Shown here: positions 17,550-26,547 of the stretch, piece by piece | Layout: each line of letters begins with the position of its first letter | How positions within the stretch are numbered: position 1 is the first letter of the stretch | Source of the DNA: Faucicola tetraodonis | GTDB taxonomy: Bacteria > Pseudomonadota > Gammaproteobacteria > Pseudomonadales > Moraxellaceae | Assembly: GCA_032017425.1 (NCBI GenBank) | Contig: DALZPW010000013.1 | Reading direction: 5' to 3' (one strand) | Length of the DNA stretch: 61,493 nt | Notes under the pieces: generated by a model | Told to the model about the DNA's origin: nothing | The model's database searches: none | Seen by the model: the letters and a program-made list of their open reading frames with translations, nothing else | Made by a program: the position numbers and the translations under genes

Positions 17550-17707
17550 ATTCCCATTTTTATAGCAAGTTTTATATCTTATAGCGAGTTTTATCGCAAT
17601 TAAGAATGATCAGTCTATTTTCATAGCAATATCTGTTAGGTTATGTCGACAGGGGTATGATATAGTGACAAGCACTGTCTCATATTTTATCAGCTGCGAT
17701 TGCCAAC

Positions 17708-18604
17708 ATGGAAACTTCAACTACCAAAGGTCAACCTGTCGAAGCACATGGCTTGCACATCAAGCCCAATCCAGAAGACCCTGCGATGGACCATCGTGGT
17801 GTTAACCCAATGGATGTTACCAGTCACTACACCGCCGTGTTTCATGCACAAGAAAACGCGGTAACCCAGTATTTTGAGCACTCCCATCCCAACCAACTGT
17901 TATTTTATATATCCAGTAAAAAATCCCAGTTTATTGAAACTAAAAAACTGCAAGTCGCCAAATATTTAAATATGCGCGATAATGTTGGGCTGATGCAACT
18001 ACAGCATTTGTTCAATAATTTACATATTGTCGATGATTTGGTGATGTCCATTAGCCATCATTTACCGCCGCAGCGACCGATTGGTTGGCAGCTTGTCAGC
18101 CAAAGCAAAAATTTAATGAACCTGCCAACCGTAGGCTTGATGCCATCATCCGCTGATTTCCGCGGTCTTGAGCATAGTTTGGCGGCGACCGTGATTCAGT
18201 TTTTGGGCGTGGCATGCTATCACAATGACCGGGGTTATTTTGTAGGGCATATTCTAGGTTATCTATTTAGTTGTTATTATTTTGCCCATCTCGGTGTCAA
18301 CTATTCAGTCACCCCATTAAAAGAGGCGGCGATTCCCAATTACCCTTACCAAGTCATCAATGTGGCAGAATTGGTGAGACTATTGCAATCACTCGATGAG
18401 TCGCTCAAAGCGCAAGTTTATCAATTAGCCATCTATTGTGCGCAAATCAGTGAATACGCCGTTGACAAACGAATCGAGAAAATGCTGATTACTGAGGTCA
18501 ATAGCTTTAACAAACAAGACTTGCGCGATGAGCTATCGGTGTTGGTACAATATGATTCCAATGAAAACGAGTCTTTATTTCAGCCTATTAAGCCTTTAAA
18601 ATAA
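17708..18604 (+). CDS. Uncharacterised protein upstream of gspF
   Basis: The 298-residue product is not recognised. It has no signal peptide and no convincing membrane helix apart from a moderately apolar stretch near residues 175-200 (HILGYLFSCYYFAHLGVNY). The N-terminal 30 residues are rich in Gly, Pro and His. The rest looks helical and soluble. It ends 27 nt before the gspF start and has the same strand, so it may be co-transcribed with the type II secretion genes and serve them, but no motif shows this. The start has no strong ribosome site. Confidence 0.6.
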   Translation: METSTTKGQPVEAHGLHIKPNPEDPAMDHRGVNPMDVTSHYTAVFHAQENAVTQYFEHSHPNQLLFYISSKKSQFIETKKLQVAKYLNMRDNVGLMQLQHLFNNLHIVDDLVMSISHHLPPQRPIGWQLVSQSKNLMNLPTVGLMPSSADFRGLEHSLAATVIQFLGVACYHNDRGYFVGHILGYLFSCYYFAHLGVNYSVTPLKEAAIPNYPYQVINVAELVRLLQSLDESLKAQVYQLAIYCAQISEYAVDKRIEKMLITEVNSFNKQDLRDELSVLVQYDSNENESLFQPIKPLK

Positions 18605-18631
18605 CGCTAATTTTACCCGTTGGGAATTCAC

Positions 18632-19837
18632 ATGCCCGCATTTCAGTACAAAGCCATGGATACCCAAGGCAAGTCACACCAAGGTATTCTTGAAGCCGAT
18701 TCTGCTAGGCTAATCCGCCAACAATTGCGTGATAAAAATTTACTGCCTGTCGAAGTCTCACCTGTACAAAAAACCGATGTCAATCGCAACCGATTGTGGC
18801 AAAAAGGGGTGGGTGCGTATGATTTGGCATTAATTACCCGCCAATTGTCGGTGTTGCTGGCAGCGTCGATACCGATTGAACAAGCGTTGCAAGCGATTGC
18901 CAAACAAAGCGAGAAACCGCATGTCAAAGCGTTGATGCATGGGGTGCGTGCCAAAGTATTGGAAGGCTATAGCCTAGCGAGCGCGCTACAAGACTCTGGT
19001 AATTTTCCAGCGATTTATATCGCCACCATTGCCGCAGGTGAGCGCTCAGGGCATTTGGATTTGATTTTAAACCAGTTAGCCGATTACACCGAAAATCGTT
19101 TTGCCATGCAAAAAAAGGTACAAGGCGCGATGGTGTATCCGATAATTTTGCTAATGATGGCAGTGGCAGTGGTGGTGGGCTTGATGAGCTTTGTCGTGCC
19201 AAAAATTGTCAAAGTGTTTGAACAATCCGAGCAAGCGCTGCCCTGGATTACCCAAGTGGTGTTGGCACTGTCTAATCTCTTAACCCAATGGTGGTGGATG
19301 ATATTGGGCGGGCTAATCGGTGCGGTTTTTTTATTTGTGAAGTTTATTAAAACGGCGGCAGGCAAAGCCACTTTTGACCAATTTATCTTGCGGTTGCCGG
19401 TGTTTGGTAAATTATCGCGAAACCTGAACGCATCACGTTTTGCCAGTACGTTAGCGATTTTGGTACGTTCAGGAGTGCCTTTGGTGGAAGCACTGGCCAT
19501 CGGCGCGGCAGTCACCACCAATACCCATATCAAACATACCATCGCGCGCGCCACAGAAAAAGTCACCGAAGGCGCGAGCCTATCAAGCCAGCTTGAGCGC
19601 AGTAATTATTTTCCGCCGATGATGGTACAAATGATTAAAAGCGGTGAGAACTCAGGCGAGCTTGATGACATGCTGACGCGTGCAGCAGCGATGCAGCAAA
19701 ATGAAGCCACCAATATGATTAGCACGCTATTGTCACTACTTGAGCCGCTGATGTTGGTGCTGATGGGGGTGATTGTCATGACCATTGTGATGGCAGTAAT
19801 GCTACCGATTATTAATATGAATGATTTGGCAGGCTAA
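18632..19837 (+). CDS. gspF: Type II secretion inner-membrane protein GspF
   Basis: GspF is the polytopic inner-membrane platform protein of the type II secretion system, contacting the GspE ATPase. The product from the ATG at 18632 is 401 residues, begins MPAFQYKAMDTQGKSHQG as GspF and PilC proteins do, and has two T2SSF domains (about 65-190 and 265-390) with three membrane segments, the last at the C-terminus (LVLMGVIVMTIVMAVMLPI). Both copies of the family signature are visible (IAAGERSGHLDLIL and IKSGENSGELDDML). The TTG start four codons earlier is less likely. GspG follows rather than PilD, favouring GspF over PilC. Confidence 0.85.
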   Translation: MPAFQYKAMDTQGKSHQGILEADSARLIRQQLRDKNLLPVEVSPVQKTDVNRNRLWQKGVGAYDLALITRQLSVLLAASIPIEQALQAIAKQSEKPHVKALMHGVRAKVLEGYSLASALQDSGNFPAIYIATIAAGERSGHLDLILNQLADYTENRFAMQKKVQGAMVYPIILLMMAVAVVVGLMSFVVPKIVKVFEQSEQALPWITQVVLALSNLLTQWWWMILGGLIGAVFLFVKFIKTAAGKATFDQFILRLPVFGKLSRNLNASRFASTLAILVRSGVPLVEALAIGAAVTTNTHIKHTIARATEKVTEGASLSSQLERSNYFPPMMVQMIKSGENSGELDDMLTRAAAMQQNEATNMISTLLSLLEPLMLVLMGVIVMTIVMAVMLPIINMNDLAG

Positions 19838-19848
19838 ACCCTAAAACC

Positions 19849-19893
19849 GCCAAATGATTAATCGCCAAATAATTAATGGCTAAATCATCCAAC
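19849..19893. repeat. 15-bp tandem repeat after gspF
   Basis: Three successive units (GCCAAATGATTAATC, GCCAAATAATTAATG and a diverged third) start at 19849, 19864 and 19879, immediately after the gspF stop. No function is apparent. Confidence 0.65.
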
Positions 19894-19977
19894 AAAATTA
19901 ACCAAATGGGTATGCAAATTGTCAAAAAAGCCGTGTAAAATCCTAATACGTTATCAAAAGCGCTAAAAATCTAAAAA

Positions 19978-20427
19978 ATGGAAATTCGTATGTGTTGTGC
20001 TCATGTATCAAAAAATCGTCAAGCGGGTTTTACCTTAATTGAAGTCATGGTGGTGATTGTCATTTTGGCAATTTTGGCAGGTCTTGTGGTACCCAAAGTG
20101 GTGGGTCAAAGTGACAAAGCCCGCATCAAAACCACCGAAACGGCTTTATCCACCACCTCAAATGCCATTGATATGTTTAAAGTGGACAATGGTCGCTATC
20201 CCACCACCCAAGAAGGCTTGGAAGCCTTAAATAAACCACCACAAGGCGCCAAAAACTGGCCAGAGGGCGGGTATATTAAAGGCGGTTTCCCGAAAGATGG
20301 CTGGGATAATGACCTACAATATGTTATCCCAGGTACCGAAGGCAGAACCTATGATTTGTTCTCACTGGGGGCTGATGGCAAAGAAGGCGGCGAAGGTCAA
20401 GACGCAGACATTTTTGCTAAGTTATAA
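19978..20427 (+). CDS. gspG: Major pseudopilin GspG of type II secretion
   Basis: GspG polymerises into the periplasmic pseudopilus that pushes substrates through the outer-membrane secretin. The 149-residue product has a prepilin leader ending QAG|FTLIE, with cleavage after Gly17 and the conserved Glu at mature position 5, a hydrophobic helix, and the GspG core LVVPKVVGQSDKARIKTTETALSTTSNAIDMFKVDNGRYPTTQEGLEAL. The C-terminal Asp/Gly-rich loop LGADGKEGGEGQDADIF is the calcium-binding region. The leader is long for the family; a start at the next ATG four codons later is possible. gspF lies upstream; other gsp genes are not in the window. Confidence 0.9.
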   Translation: MEIRMCCAHVSKNRQAGFTLIEVMVVIVILAILAGLVVPKVVGQSDKARIKTTETALSTTSNAIDMFKVDNGRYPTTQEGLEALNKPPQGAKNWPEGGYIKGGFPKDGWDNDLQYVIPGTEGRTYDLFSLGADGKEGGEGQDADIFAKL

Positions 20428-20452
20428 GTTTGGTGTTTCCACTGGGTTAACG

Positions 20453-20481
20453 AAATCAGAGTCACGCACTCTGATTTTTTT
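20453..20481 (+). terminator. Terminator of gspG
   Basis: AAATCAGAGT (20453-20462) and ACTCTGATTT (20468-20477) form a perfect 10-bp stem with a 5-nt loop and a T-run. Confidence 0.9.
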
Positions 20482-20543
20482 GCTAGGTTTTTGGACAGGG
20501 ATTAGCTAAAATTAGTCGTCATAGTATAATTACGTGGCTGAAA

Positions 20544-20603
20544 ACGTATAAATCTGAAACGTATAAATCTGAAACGTATAAATTTAAAACCTGTGAATTT
20601 AAA
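20544..20603. repeat. 15-bp tandem repeat upstream of dsbD
   Basis: ACGTATAAATCTGAA occurs exactly twice (20544-20558 and 20559-20573), then as ACGTATAAATTTAAA (20574-20588) and a diverged fourth unit to 20603. The array ends a few bases before the likely dsbD ribosome site at 20610, so copy number could alter the leader. Confidence 0.8.
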
Positions 20604-20621
20604 ATATATGAGAAGTTTTCT

Positions 20622-22811
20622 TTGAAAAATATATCCCCTATGCCTACGCCCCTGTGTTGTTTTCGAACCGTGAGTCGTCATGTCTCTTTGCTTGGCACGC
20701 TACTGGCTGTCACTAGCCTCACTATGCCAAGCGCGCAAGCGATTAGTTTAAGCGAGATTTTTGGCGGCAGTGACAATCCCAGCTTGACCGCCAAAGACAA
20801 GCCGCTACCGGTGCATGAGGCTTTTAAAGTCTACACGGAGCAAAAAGGGCAAGTAGTGACCATTCATGTGGATGTCAAAGCAGGCTATTATGCGTATCGG
20901 GATAAATTAACCTTACAATTGCCTGACGGGGTAACAGCGACGCCGCTACAATTTAGTGCAGCACCGACCTATGTGGATGACCCAGATTTTGGTCGGGTGC
21001 CTGTGTTTGAACACCCCTTTACTGCCACAACCACCTTGAGCGCGGATCAAGCAATCACCTCACAACCTGCTACGGTCAAATGGCAGGGCTGTGCCAAAGT
21101 AGGACTTTGCTATCCCCCTGAAAAGACCAAATTTGTCATCACCCAATTGGCCGCTTCCAGCAAAAATGCCGCAAAAAAATCAGACGCAATGTCGTCAAAA
21201 ACCGCCCAAGCAAAAGTCACCAATACTGTGGCGACGACCAGCGATGCCGCCCCGACAACGACTCAGCAATCTGCTAGCTTGCCCCCTGCTAAAACCGTCG
21301 ATGAGGCAACTAGCCCACCGTCTGCCAAACCAGCGATTTCCGGTGGCAGTACAGCCGCAGCGGGGCAGCAAGTCGCATTGACCCCAGTGACCGATGCTTC
21401 AGCCACCGATGTCTTAACCACAGCGCAGTTAACCGCATCCGACCCTGTCGTATCTATGGCATCGTCTCAACCTGCCCAAACAACTGTCATGACTGAACCC
21501 ACGGCTTCATCGGCGGCGGTTGCAACGAGTTTGACAGCTAGCGCTAGCAATCAAGATATTTTTGGATTGACCAAGCATAGCGGTGTTGCGTTATTGCTGT
21601 TGTTTTTAGCGGGATTGGGGTTGGCTTTTACCCCTTGTGTGTTACCCATGCTGCCGATTGTAGCCAATATCGTTGCGCGTCAACATCGTCCATCTGCCAA
21701 AAAAGGGTTATTACTCACGGGCAGTTATGGTTTGGGTGTTGCCACCAGTTATGGCATTTTGGGCGCAGTGGTTGCGTTATTTGGGCAATCTTTGGGTATA
21801 CTAAACTGGCTACAAAACCCTGTTATTTTATTGGTTTTTGCAGGGTTATTTATCCTGCTTGGACTCTACATGTTGGATGTCATTCGCTGGCAATTGCCGC
21901 ATGCGCTGCGTGTTAAGTTCCAAAAAATTAGCCAAATTGGGGAAAATCGACTCGGTAGCTTAAGTGGCAGTTACTTGACAGGCTTGTTTTCTGCGCTGGT
22001 TGTCTCCCCTTGTGTGTCGGCACCCCTTGCAGGCGCGTTGGCAGGTGTGGCAGCACTGGGTGATCCTGTGATGGGTTTTGCCGCATTGTTTTTGTTGGGG
22101 CTTGGGCTGTCTACACCGCTCATTTTACTGGGCGCCACTCAAGGTAATTTTATGCCAAAAGCAGGTGAGTGGATGAACTGGGTCAAAACCAGCTTTGGTT
22201 TGCTGTTATTTGGCGTCGCTTTATTGATGATAGAGCGTATATGGCTATCAAGCTGGATGCTGATGCTATGGGCACTGTGGTTTGCTGTGATTGGCTTATG
22301 GCTGTGGCGCTGGCACGGCAAAAAAGGTCAATTACTCACTCAAGCACTAGCATTGCTAGCGTGCCTCTGGTCAGCGTGTCTTGTGATAGGCACTGCCTCA
22401 GGTAGTCAAGATAGTTGGCAGCCGCTTAACAAGCTTGTGAATACCTCAGTGCAATCGGCATTAACGGCACCGAAGACCACCCATACGATTACAATCACCA
22501 AACTGTCACAGCTTGAGCCCTTGCTTGCGCAATATCCAAAGCTAGTCGTCGATGTCACCGCAGAGTGGTGCATCGAATGTCGTATTATGGATAAAACACT
22601 TTTTGCCAACCCGCCGCAAAGTTTAGCCAGCTGGCAAGTTGTCAAACTCGATGTGACTGACAATACGCCGGATAGCCAAGCAATCTATAAACAACTAGCC
22701 GTGTTCGGTCCGCCTGTATTGTTGTATTACCAAAACGGTCAACTGGTAGCAAGACAAAACGGTGAGGTCAAACGCCCTGATTTTGAGCAAGTCTTGTCCC
22801 AATTAAATTAA
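20622..22811 (+). CDS. dsbD: Thiol:disulfide interchange protein DsbD
   Basis: DsbD moves electrons from cytoplasmic thioredoxin across the inner membrane to periplasmic DsbC/DsbG and CcmG. The 729-residue product has a signal peptide (to about residue 40), an N-terminal DsbC-like domain with the Cys pair in CAKVGLCYPPEK, an eight-helix membrane domain (about 315-590) with FTPCVLPMLPI and SPCVSAPLAGAL, and a C-terminal thioredoxin domain with AEWCIECRIMD. A linker of about 120 residues rich in Ala, Ser and Thr separates the first two domains and is unusually long. The TTG start at 20622 is favoured by GAGAAG 6 nt upstream; an ATG six codons on is the alternative. Confidence 0.92.
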   Translation: MKNISPMPTPLCCFRTVSRHVSLLGTLLAVTSLTMPSAQAISLSEIFGGSDNPSLTAKDKPLPVHEAFKVYTEQKGQVVTIHVDVKAGYYAYRDKLTLQLPDGVTATPLQFSAAPTYVDDPDFGRVPVFEHPFTATTTLSADQAITSQPATVKWQGCAKVGLCYPPEKTKFVITQLAASSKNAAKKSDAMSSKTAQAKVTNTVATTSDAAPTTTQQSASLPPAKTVDEATSPPSAKPAISGGSTAAAGQQVALTPVTDASATDVLTTAQLTASDPVVSMASSQPAQTTVMTEPTASSAAVATSLTASASNQDIFGLTKHSGVALLLLFLAGLGLAFTPCVLPMLPIVANIVARQHRPSAKKGLLLTGSYGLGVATSYGILGAVVALFGQSLGILNWLQNPVILLVFAGLFILLGLYMLDVIRWQLPHALRVKFQKISQIGENRLGSLSGSYLTGLFSALVVSPCVSAPLAGALAGVAALGDPVMGFAALFLLGLGLSTPLILLGATQGNFMPKAGEWMNWVKTSFGLLLFGVALLMIERIWLSSWMLMLWALWFAVIGLWLWRWHGKKGQLLTQALALLACLWSACLVIGTASGSQDSWQPLNKLVNTSVQSALTAPKTTHTITITKLSQLEPLLAQYPKLVVDVTAEWCIECRIMDKTLFANPPQSLASWQVVKLDVTDNTPDSQAIYKQLAVFGPPVLLYYQNGQLVARQNGEVKRPDFEQVLSQLN

Positions 22812-22887
22812 GTCCAATTAAACTCAGTCAAATAAAAGCAACTTAACTGATTTACCGACCCATTCAATCATAAAGGTTAAACAAAAA

Positions 22888-23481
22888 TTGAACTATCACT
22901 TAGCAAAGTCTATAGCCATCCCGTTAACTTTAGGGGTGCTAATTTTTGTCACTGGGTGTTCCCATGCAGGCAATGCCGACCAACAGCCAAGCCAAAATCA
23001 AAGCCAAAACCAAAGCGGAAATAGCCAGTTAGCAAGCCCAAATTCACCGTTGGCAGGCTCAAATTCCAATCAACAGACGGCTAAAAATTCACCAAGTTAT
23101 ACTGACAGAAAACGTCAGGCAACAAATATTCAATGCAACAACGCCGTAATTAATCAAGCTTATCAAGCCAAAAATCCCAGCATTAAGCGACAGGTATTGG
23201 GGTGTGGTACGGTGATTAAAGTGTTAAAAGACGATAATGAGGGTAGCCGCCATCAAAAATTTTTGGTCAAAATTGATAACTACCCAAACATCACGGTGTT
23301 AATTGCCCATAATATTGATTTGGCACCGCGCATCGAGGGTATCCAAGCCAAAAATCCCATTCGTTTTTATGGTGAATATATTTATAACGACAAAGGTGGC
23401 GTTGTACATTGGACACACCGTGACCCCGCTAGCCGTCATCAAGACGGTTGGCTTGAGTATAAAGGTCAGCGGTATCAATAG
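22888..23481 (+). CDS. Lipoprotein with DUF3465-like domain
   Basis: The 197-residue product has a lipoprotein signal peptide with lipobox FVTGC (Cys24). A Gln/Asn/Ser-rich linker follows (about 30-70), partly built from 12-bp DNA repeats (22990-23025). The C-terminal half (GCGTVIKVLKDDNEGSRHQKFLVKI, then GGVVHWTHRDPASRHQDGWLEYKGQRY) resembles the DUF3465 family, small single-domain proteins of unknown function; the His-rich WTHRDP motif is its hallmark. The start is TTG, with AAGG 10 nt upstream. It may be co-transcribed with dsbD, 76 nt upstream. Confidence 0.7.
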   Translation: MNYHLAKSIAIPLTLGVLIFVTGCSHAGNADQQPSQNQSQNQSGNSQLASPNSPLAGSNSNQQTAKNSPSYTDRKRQATNIQCNNAVINQAYQAKNPSIKRQVLGCGTVIKVLKDDNEGSRHQKFLVKIDNYPNITVLIAHNIDLAPRIEGIQAKNPIRFYGEYIYNDKGGVVHWTHRDPASRHQDGWLEYKGQRYQ

Positions 23482-23636
23482 AATTACCCATACAAGCACC
23501 AATAGAAATACCAATCATTGACGAGCCAATAGTTGATTAAAACTTTACTTTACTGTTAAAAATTATTATGCATTTGTTAACTATTTGTCATCAATTTTTG
23601 CTATCATGAACGATATTTTTGTAAGAAGGTCAACCT

Positions 23637-24914
23637 ATGTCACAACTTACGCTTTACCGTACCTCTTTATCGCTTGCTATACTAGCCACCCTAACAGTTA
23701 CAGCAACTACGCACGCAAAAACTTCAACAAAAAATTCAGCAAAAACTGCAACAAAAACTTTAATAAAAACAACCGTTATCCCTGTCGACCAACAAACGCT
23801 GCTAACCTGTTCAAAAATCACTGACAATATCGCGCGGTTGGCTTGTTTTGACAAGATAAGCGTTGGTAAAATCGAACCTGAAGCCAAGGCGCCCCTTGAT
23901 ATTGCCAAAACCTTGGAAGTGAGTATCAAAAAAGGTAAAGCAGTGCCAGTGTTAGCCGTGGATCAAACGGCAACCGTCACGACCACAACCACGACGATAA
24001 CCAAAAACGAGCAAAAAAAATTAGATCATTTGGTGCCTAACAAGCAAGACAAAACAATCTTAAAGCAAGTGGGGGTGACTGCAGCGGATGTGGAAAAATA
24101 TACGCCACTGAGTGTGTTATATGACTTGGATAAAAATGATCCCAAAGGAATACTGACGATACGTCCGCATTTGCCCATGTATGTCATGCCGCTTTGGTAC
24201 AACGCGACGCCAAACTATGACATCAATTCACCCACCCAAGATAATGTTCGCGCATCGAAAGATTATTTGCAGCACCTAGATAGCAAGCTGCAAATTTCAA
24301 TGAAAACCAAGCTTGCCCAAGATGTGTTCGATACCAATGCCGATGTGTGGCTTGGCTATACCCAGCAGTCTTATTGGCAGGTGTATAATGGTAAAAATTC
24401 AAGACCTTTTCGCAGCTCAGATTATCAGCCAGAGATATTTTTGACACAGCCTATCAAGGGTAATTTGCCTGGGAATGGGTCATTAAGACTGTTGGGCGCG
24501 GGGCTAGTGCATGAATCAAATGGACAGTCAGACCCGTTATCACGTTCTTGGAATCGTATCTATGCGATGGCAGGAACAGAGTGGGGTAAACTCACCGTGA
24601 TTCCAAGATTGTGGCTAATCGCAAATGAGAACAGTAAAGACTCGGATAACCCAGATATTGGCGACTACATGGGCTATGGCGATGTGCGTTGGTTGTATCC
24701 GCTCAATGACCAAAGCACAGTCGGTGGTGTGATGCGTTATAATCCAAGCACCAATAAAGGCGCTATACAGGTGGATTATGCTTATCCATTGACAGGCGGT
24801 ATGAAAGCGATTTTACAAGTATTCCATGGCTATGGTGAAAACATCCAAGACTATAATCATAAGAGCACCAATGTCGGTATTGGTATCATGTTCAATGATT
24901 TTAAAGGGCTTTAA
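23637..24914 (+). CDS. pldA: Outer-membrane phospholipase A
   Basis: OMPLA is a beta-barrel enzyme that removes acyl chains from phospholipids misplaced in the outer leaflet, preserving lipid asymmetry. The 425-residue product has a signal peptide (to about residue 27), a Lys/Thr-rich linker made of four 12-bp repeats (23721-23768), a short module with the CSKITDNIARLACFDKI motif, and the barrel (about 190-425) with the catalytic HESNGQSDPLSRSWNR motif carrying the His, Ser and Asn residues. It is longer than the roughly 290-residue E. coli enzyme because of the N-terminal module. A ribosome site AGAAGG precedes the ATG. comF follows after 8 nt. Confidence 0.88.
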   Translation: MSQLTLYRTSLSLAILATLTVTATTHAKTSTKNSAKTATKTLIKTTVIPVDQQTLLTCSKITDNIARLACFDKISVGKIEPEAKAPLDIAKTLEVSIKKGKAVPVLAVDQTATVTTTTTTITKNEQKKLDHLVPNKQDKTILKQVGVTAADVEKYTPLSVLYDLDKNDPKGILTIRPHLPMYVMPLWYNATPNYDINSPTQDNVRASKDYLQHLDSKLQISMKTKLAQDVFDTNADVWLGYTQQSYWQVYNGKNSRPFRSSDYQPEIFLTQPIKGNLPGNGSLRLLGAGLVHESNGQSDPLSRSWNRIYAMAGTEWGKLTVIPRLWLIANENSKDSDNPDIGDYMGYGDVRWLYPLNDQSTVGGVMRYNPSTNKGAIQVDYAYPLTGGMKAILQVFHGYGENIQDYNHKSTNVGIGIMFNDFKGL

Positions 24915-24922
24915 CTGCGTTT

Positions 24923-25666
24923 ATGGCAATCGTAGCCCCCTTGCCTTGGTGGCGATTGCCCTTTGCCATGGCGTTGGTGTATCAAGCGAAAGTTCATCAC
25001 CGTTGCCAATTATGTGGCATCAATGATTGTGCTGCAGCAGGCTTTGATAAGTTAGCACCGCGTCACCATGACCATTGGTTCAATCGACAGCAATTTCTTT
25101 GTCAGCCATGCCATAGCCAGTTTGCATGGTCCGCGTCATGCTTTAATTTGCAACTAAAGCAAACGTCACTGCGTGGCGTAGCCAGCGGCTACTATCAATA
25201 TCCACTCAATCAAATCATGCTTGGGTATAAAAATGGGCAGCAGTTACATCATCTGCCCGTTTTGGTTCAAGCTATCAGACAACTGCATATACCCAAAGGT
25301 TGTCATTCAAAAAACTCTTTAATCGTTAAAGTACCAACAAGTTTACAGCGCATCAGGCAACGCGGCTTCGATCCGCTTGCCATTTTAACCGCTTATCTAA
25401 GCTTTCACTGGCAAATCCCTGTTTTTACGGGTTTGCAGCGACTCGACCGACCTCACCAGCAGGGGCTAAGCCGAGAAGAGCGTTTAGATAATATCAAAGA
25501 TGCGTTTTCTCTAACAGACATGCCCCCTAGCAAAAATTTGATTTTGTTTGATGATGTGGTGACGACAGGCGCCACCCTGTCTGAATTGGCTAATCTACTC
25601 ACAAATTATCACCCATCTGCCCATATTCATGCATATTCAGTCTTGCATGGTAAGGTTTTGCATTAG
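24923..25666 (+). CDS. comF: ComF-family phosphoribosyltransferase-like protein
   Basis: ComF proteins are cytosolic and help pull single-stranded DNA into the cell in natural transformation. The 247-residue product has the N-terminal zinc-ribbon cysteines (CQLCG, then CQPCHSQFAW about 40 residues later) and a C-terminal type I phosphoribosyltransferase fold with RIRQRGFDPLA, the SREERLDNIKDAFSL loop and the PRPP-binding motif LFDDVVTTGATLSEL. Length is typical. It begins 8 nt after pldA, so the two are probably co-transcribed. Proximity to the pilus genes suits a competence role. Confidence 0.88.
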   Translation: MAIVAPLPWWRLPFAMALVYQAKVHHRCQLCGINDCAAAGFDKLAPRHHDHWFNRQQFLCQPCHSQFAWSASCFNLQLKQTSLRGVASGYYQYPLNQIMLGYKNGQQLHHLPVLVQAIRQLHIPKGCHSKNSLIVKVPTSLQRIRQRGFDPLAILTAYLSFHWQIPVFTGLQRLDRPHQQGLSREERLDNIKDAFSLTDMPPSKNLILFDDVVTTGATLSELANLLTNYHPSAHIHAYSVLHGKVLH

Positions 25667-25980
25667 GTTATACTTGTCGCTGTTTTGCGAGCAAAGTGGC
25701 ACCGTCATATCGTTAAAGCTCGCAGATAAAGGCGGGCAACAAGTGGGTTGTTGGAAGGATGCTTTAAAATGTTAAGCTAAAAATGATTTGATAATACGTG
25801 AGCGCCCTTTCGTCCTAATTCACTTAGCAACAATAAGTGGCTGAGGTAAAATATCGGTAGTAAGCTTTAGGTATGACAATTAACAAAAATACTGCGATAA
25901 TAGGTATGTTTTTTGCTTTAATATTAGAGTTGTTTGTGCTAGCAAATATGTTGCGATAGGTCGTTTATCAAGGGGTATGG
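25667..25980. other. Gap between comF and fimT
   Basis: This 314-nt spacer should hold the promoter of the minor-pilin operon. I see no terminator and no confident promoter: a GTGGCACCG motif at about 25695 resembles a sigma-54 -24 box but lacks the matching -12 GC. AGGGG lies just before the fimT ATG. Confidence 0.4.
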
Positions 25981-26547
25981 ATGGGTATAGTGATAAAGGT
26001 TTTGAACAGACAGTATCATCGTAACCGAGACCAAGGTTTTACGCTGGTTGAGCTTGTCATCACCATTGCGATTATGGCTATCATTGCTGCGATGGCAGCG
26101 CCTAGTATGCAGCGACAGATTCAGCAAGCTAAAGCTAGGAAAGCAGTAAGTATTATTGAGTCTGCCCTTAGAGATACTCAGGTCCAAGCCATCATTAGTC
26201 AAAAAAATACGAAAATTGTTTTGACAAACACAAATAATGTCAAGAATTTTAAGAGTTTCTATGTGGGAGACAATGTTGCCACAGATACGCCTCAGGCTAT
26301 CTATAATCTTGGAACAGAAGTGTTAATCACACCGATACCAAGTATGCTGTTGGCTGTCAGTTTTACCCCCACTAAAAAGTCCTATCAAGGTCAAACTGTA
26401 ATATCTACTCGCATGGGGCAAGATGCAAATGATGCAGTAGCTACGACGGGGTTTTATATCTGTGTGGGATCGGGTAACCCACAATATTTAGTGGAAATAG
26501 ATGCAAGTAATAGTATTAAAAGTAGTAAAAGTGGGAGCTGCTCATGA
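25981..26547 (+). CDS. fimT: Type IV pilus minor pilin, FimT/GspH-like
   Basis: FimT-type minor pilins prime pilus assembly, and in some species FimT binds DNA during uptake. The 188-residue product has a 19-residue leader ending DQG|FTLVE with Glu at mature position 5, a hydrophobic N-terminal helix (LVITIAIMAIIAAMAAPSM), and a GspH-like pattern of about 140 residues ending with a Cys pair (ICVGSG and SGSCS). It is the first gene of a tightly linked operon; its stop overlaps the pilV start by 4 nt. AGGGG lies 8 nt before the ATG. Base composition is more AT-rich than that of upstream genes. Confidence 0.85.
   Translation: MGIVIKVLNRQYHRNRDQGFTLVELVITIAIMAIIAAMAAPSMQRQIQQAKARKAVSIIESALRDTQVQAIISQKNTKIVLTNTNNVKNFKSFYVGDNVATDTPQAIYNLGTEVLITPIPSMLLAVSFTPTKKSYQGQTVISTRMGQDANDAVATTGFYICVGSGNPQYLVEIDASNSIKSSKSGSCS

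Noticed and set aside
25690..25720. Sigma-54 promoter before fimT
   Set aside because: GTGGCACCG looks like a -24 box but there is no GC at the required 10-nt distance.
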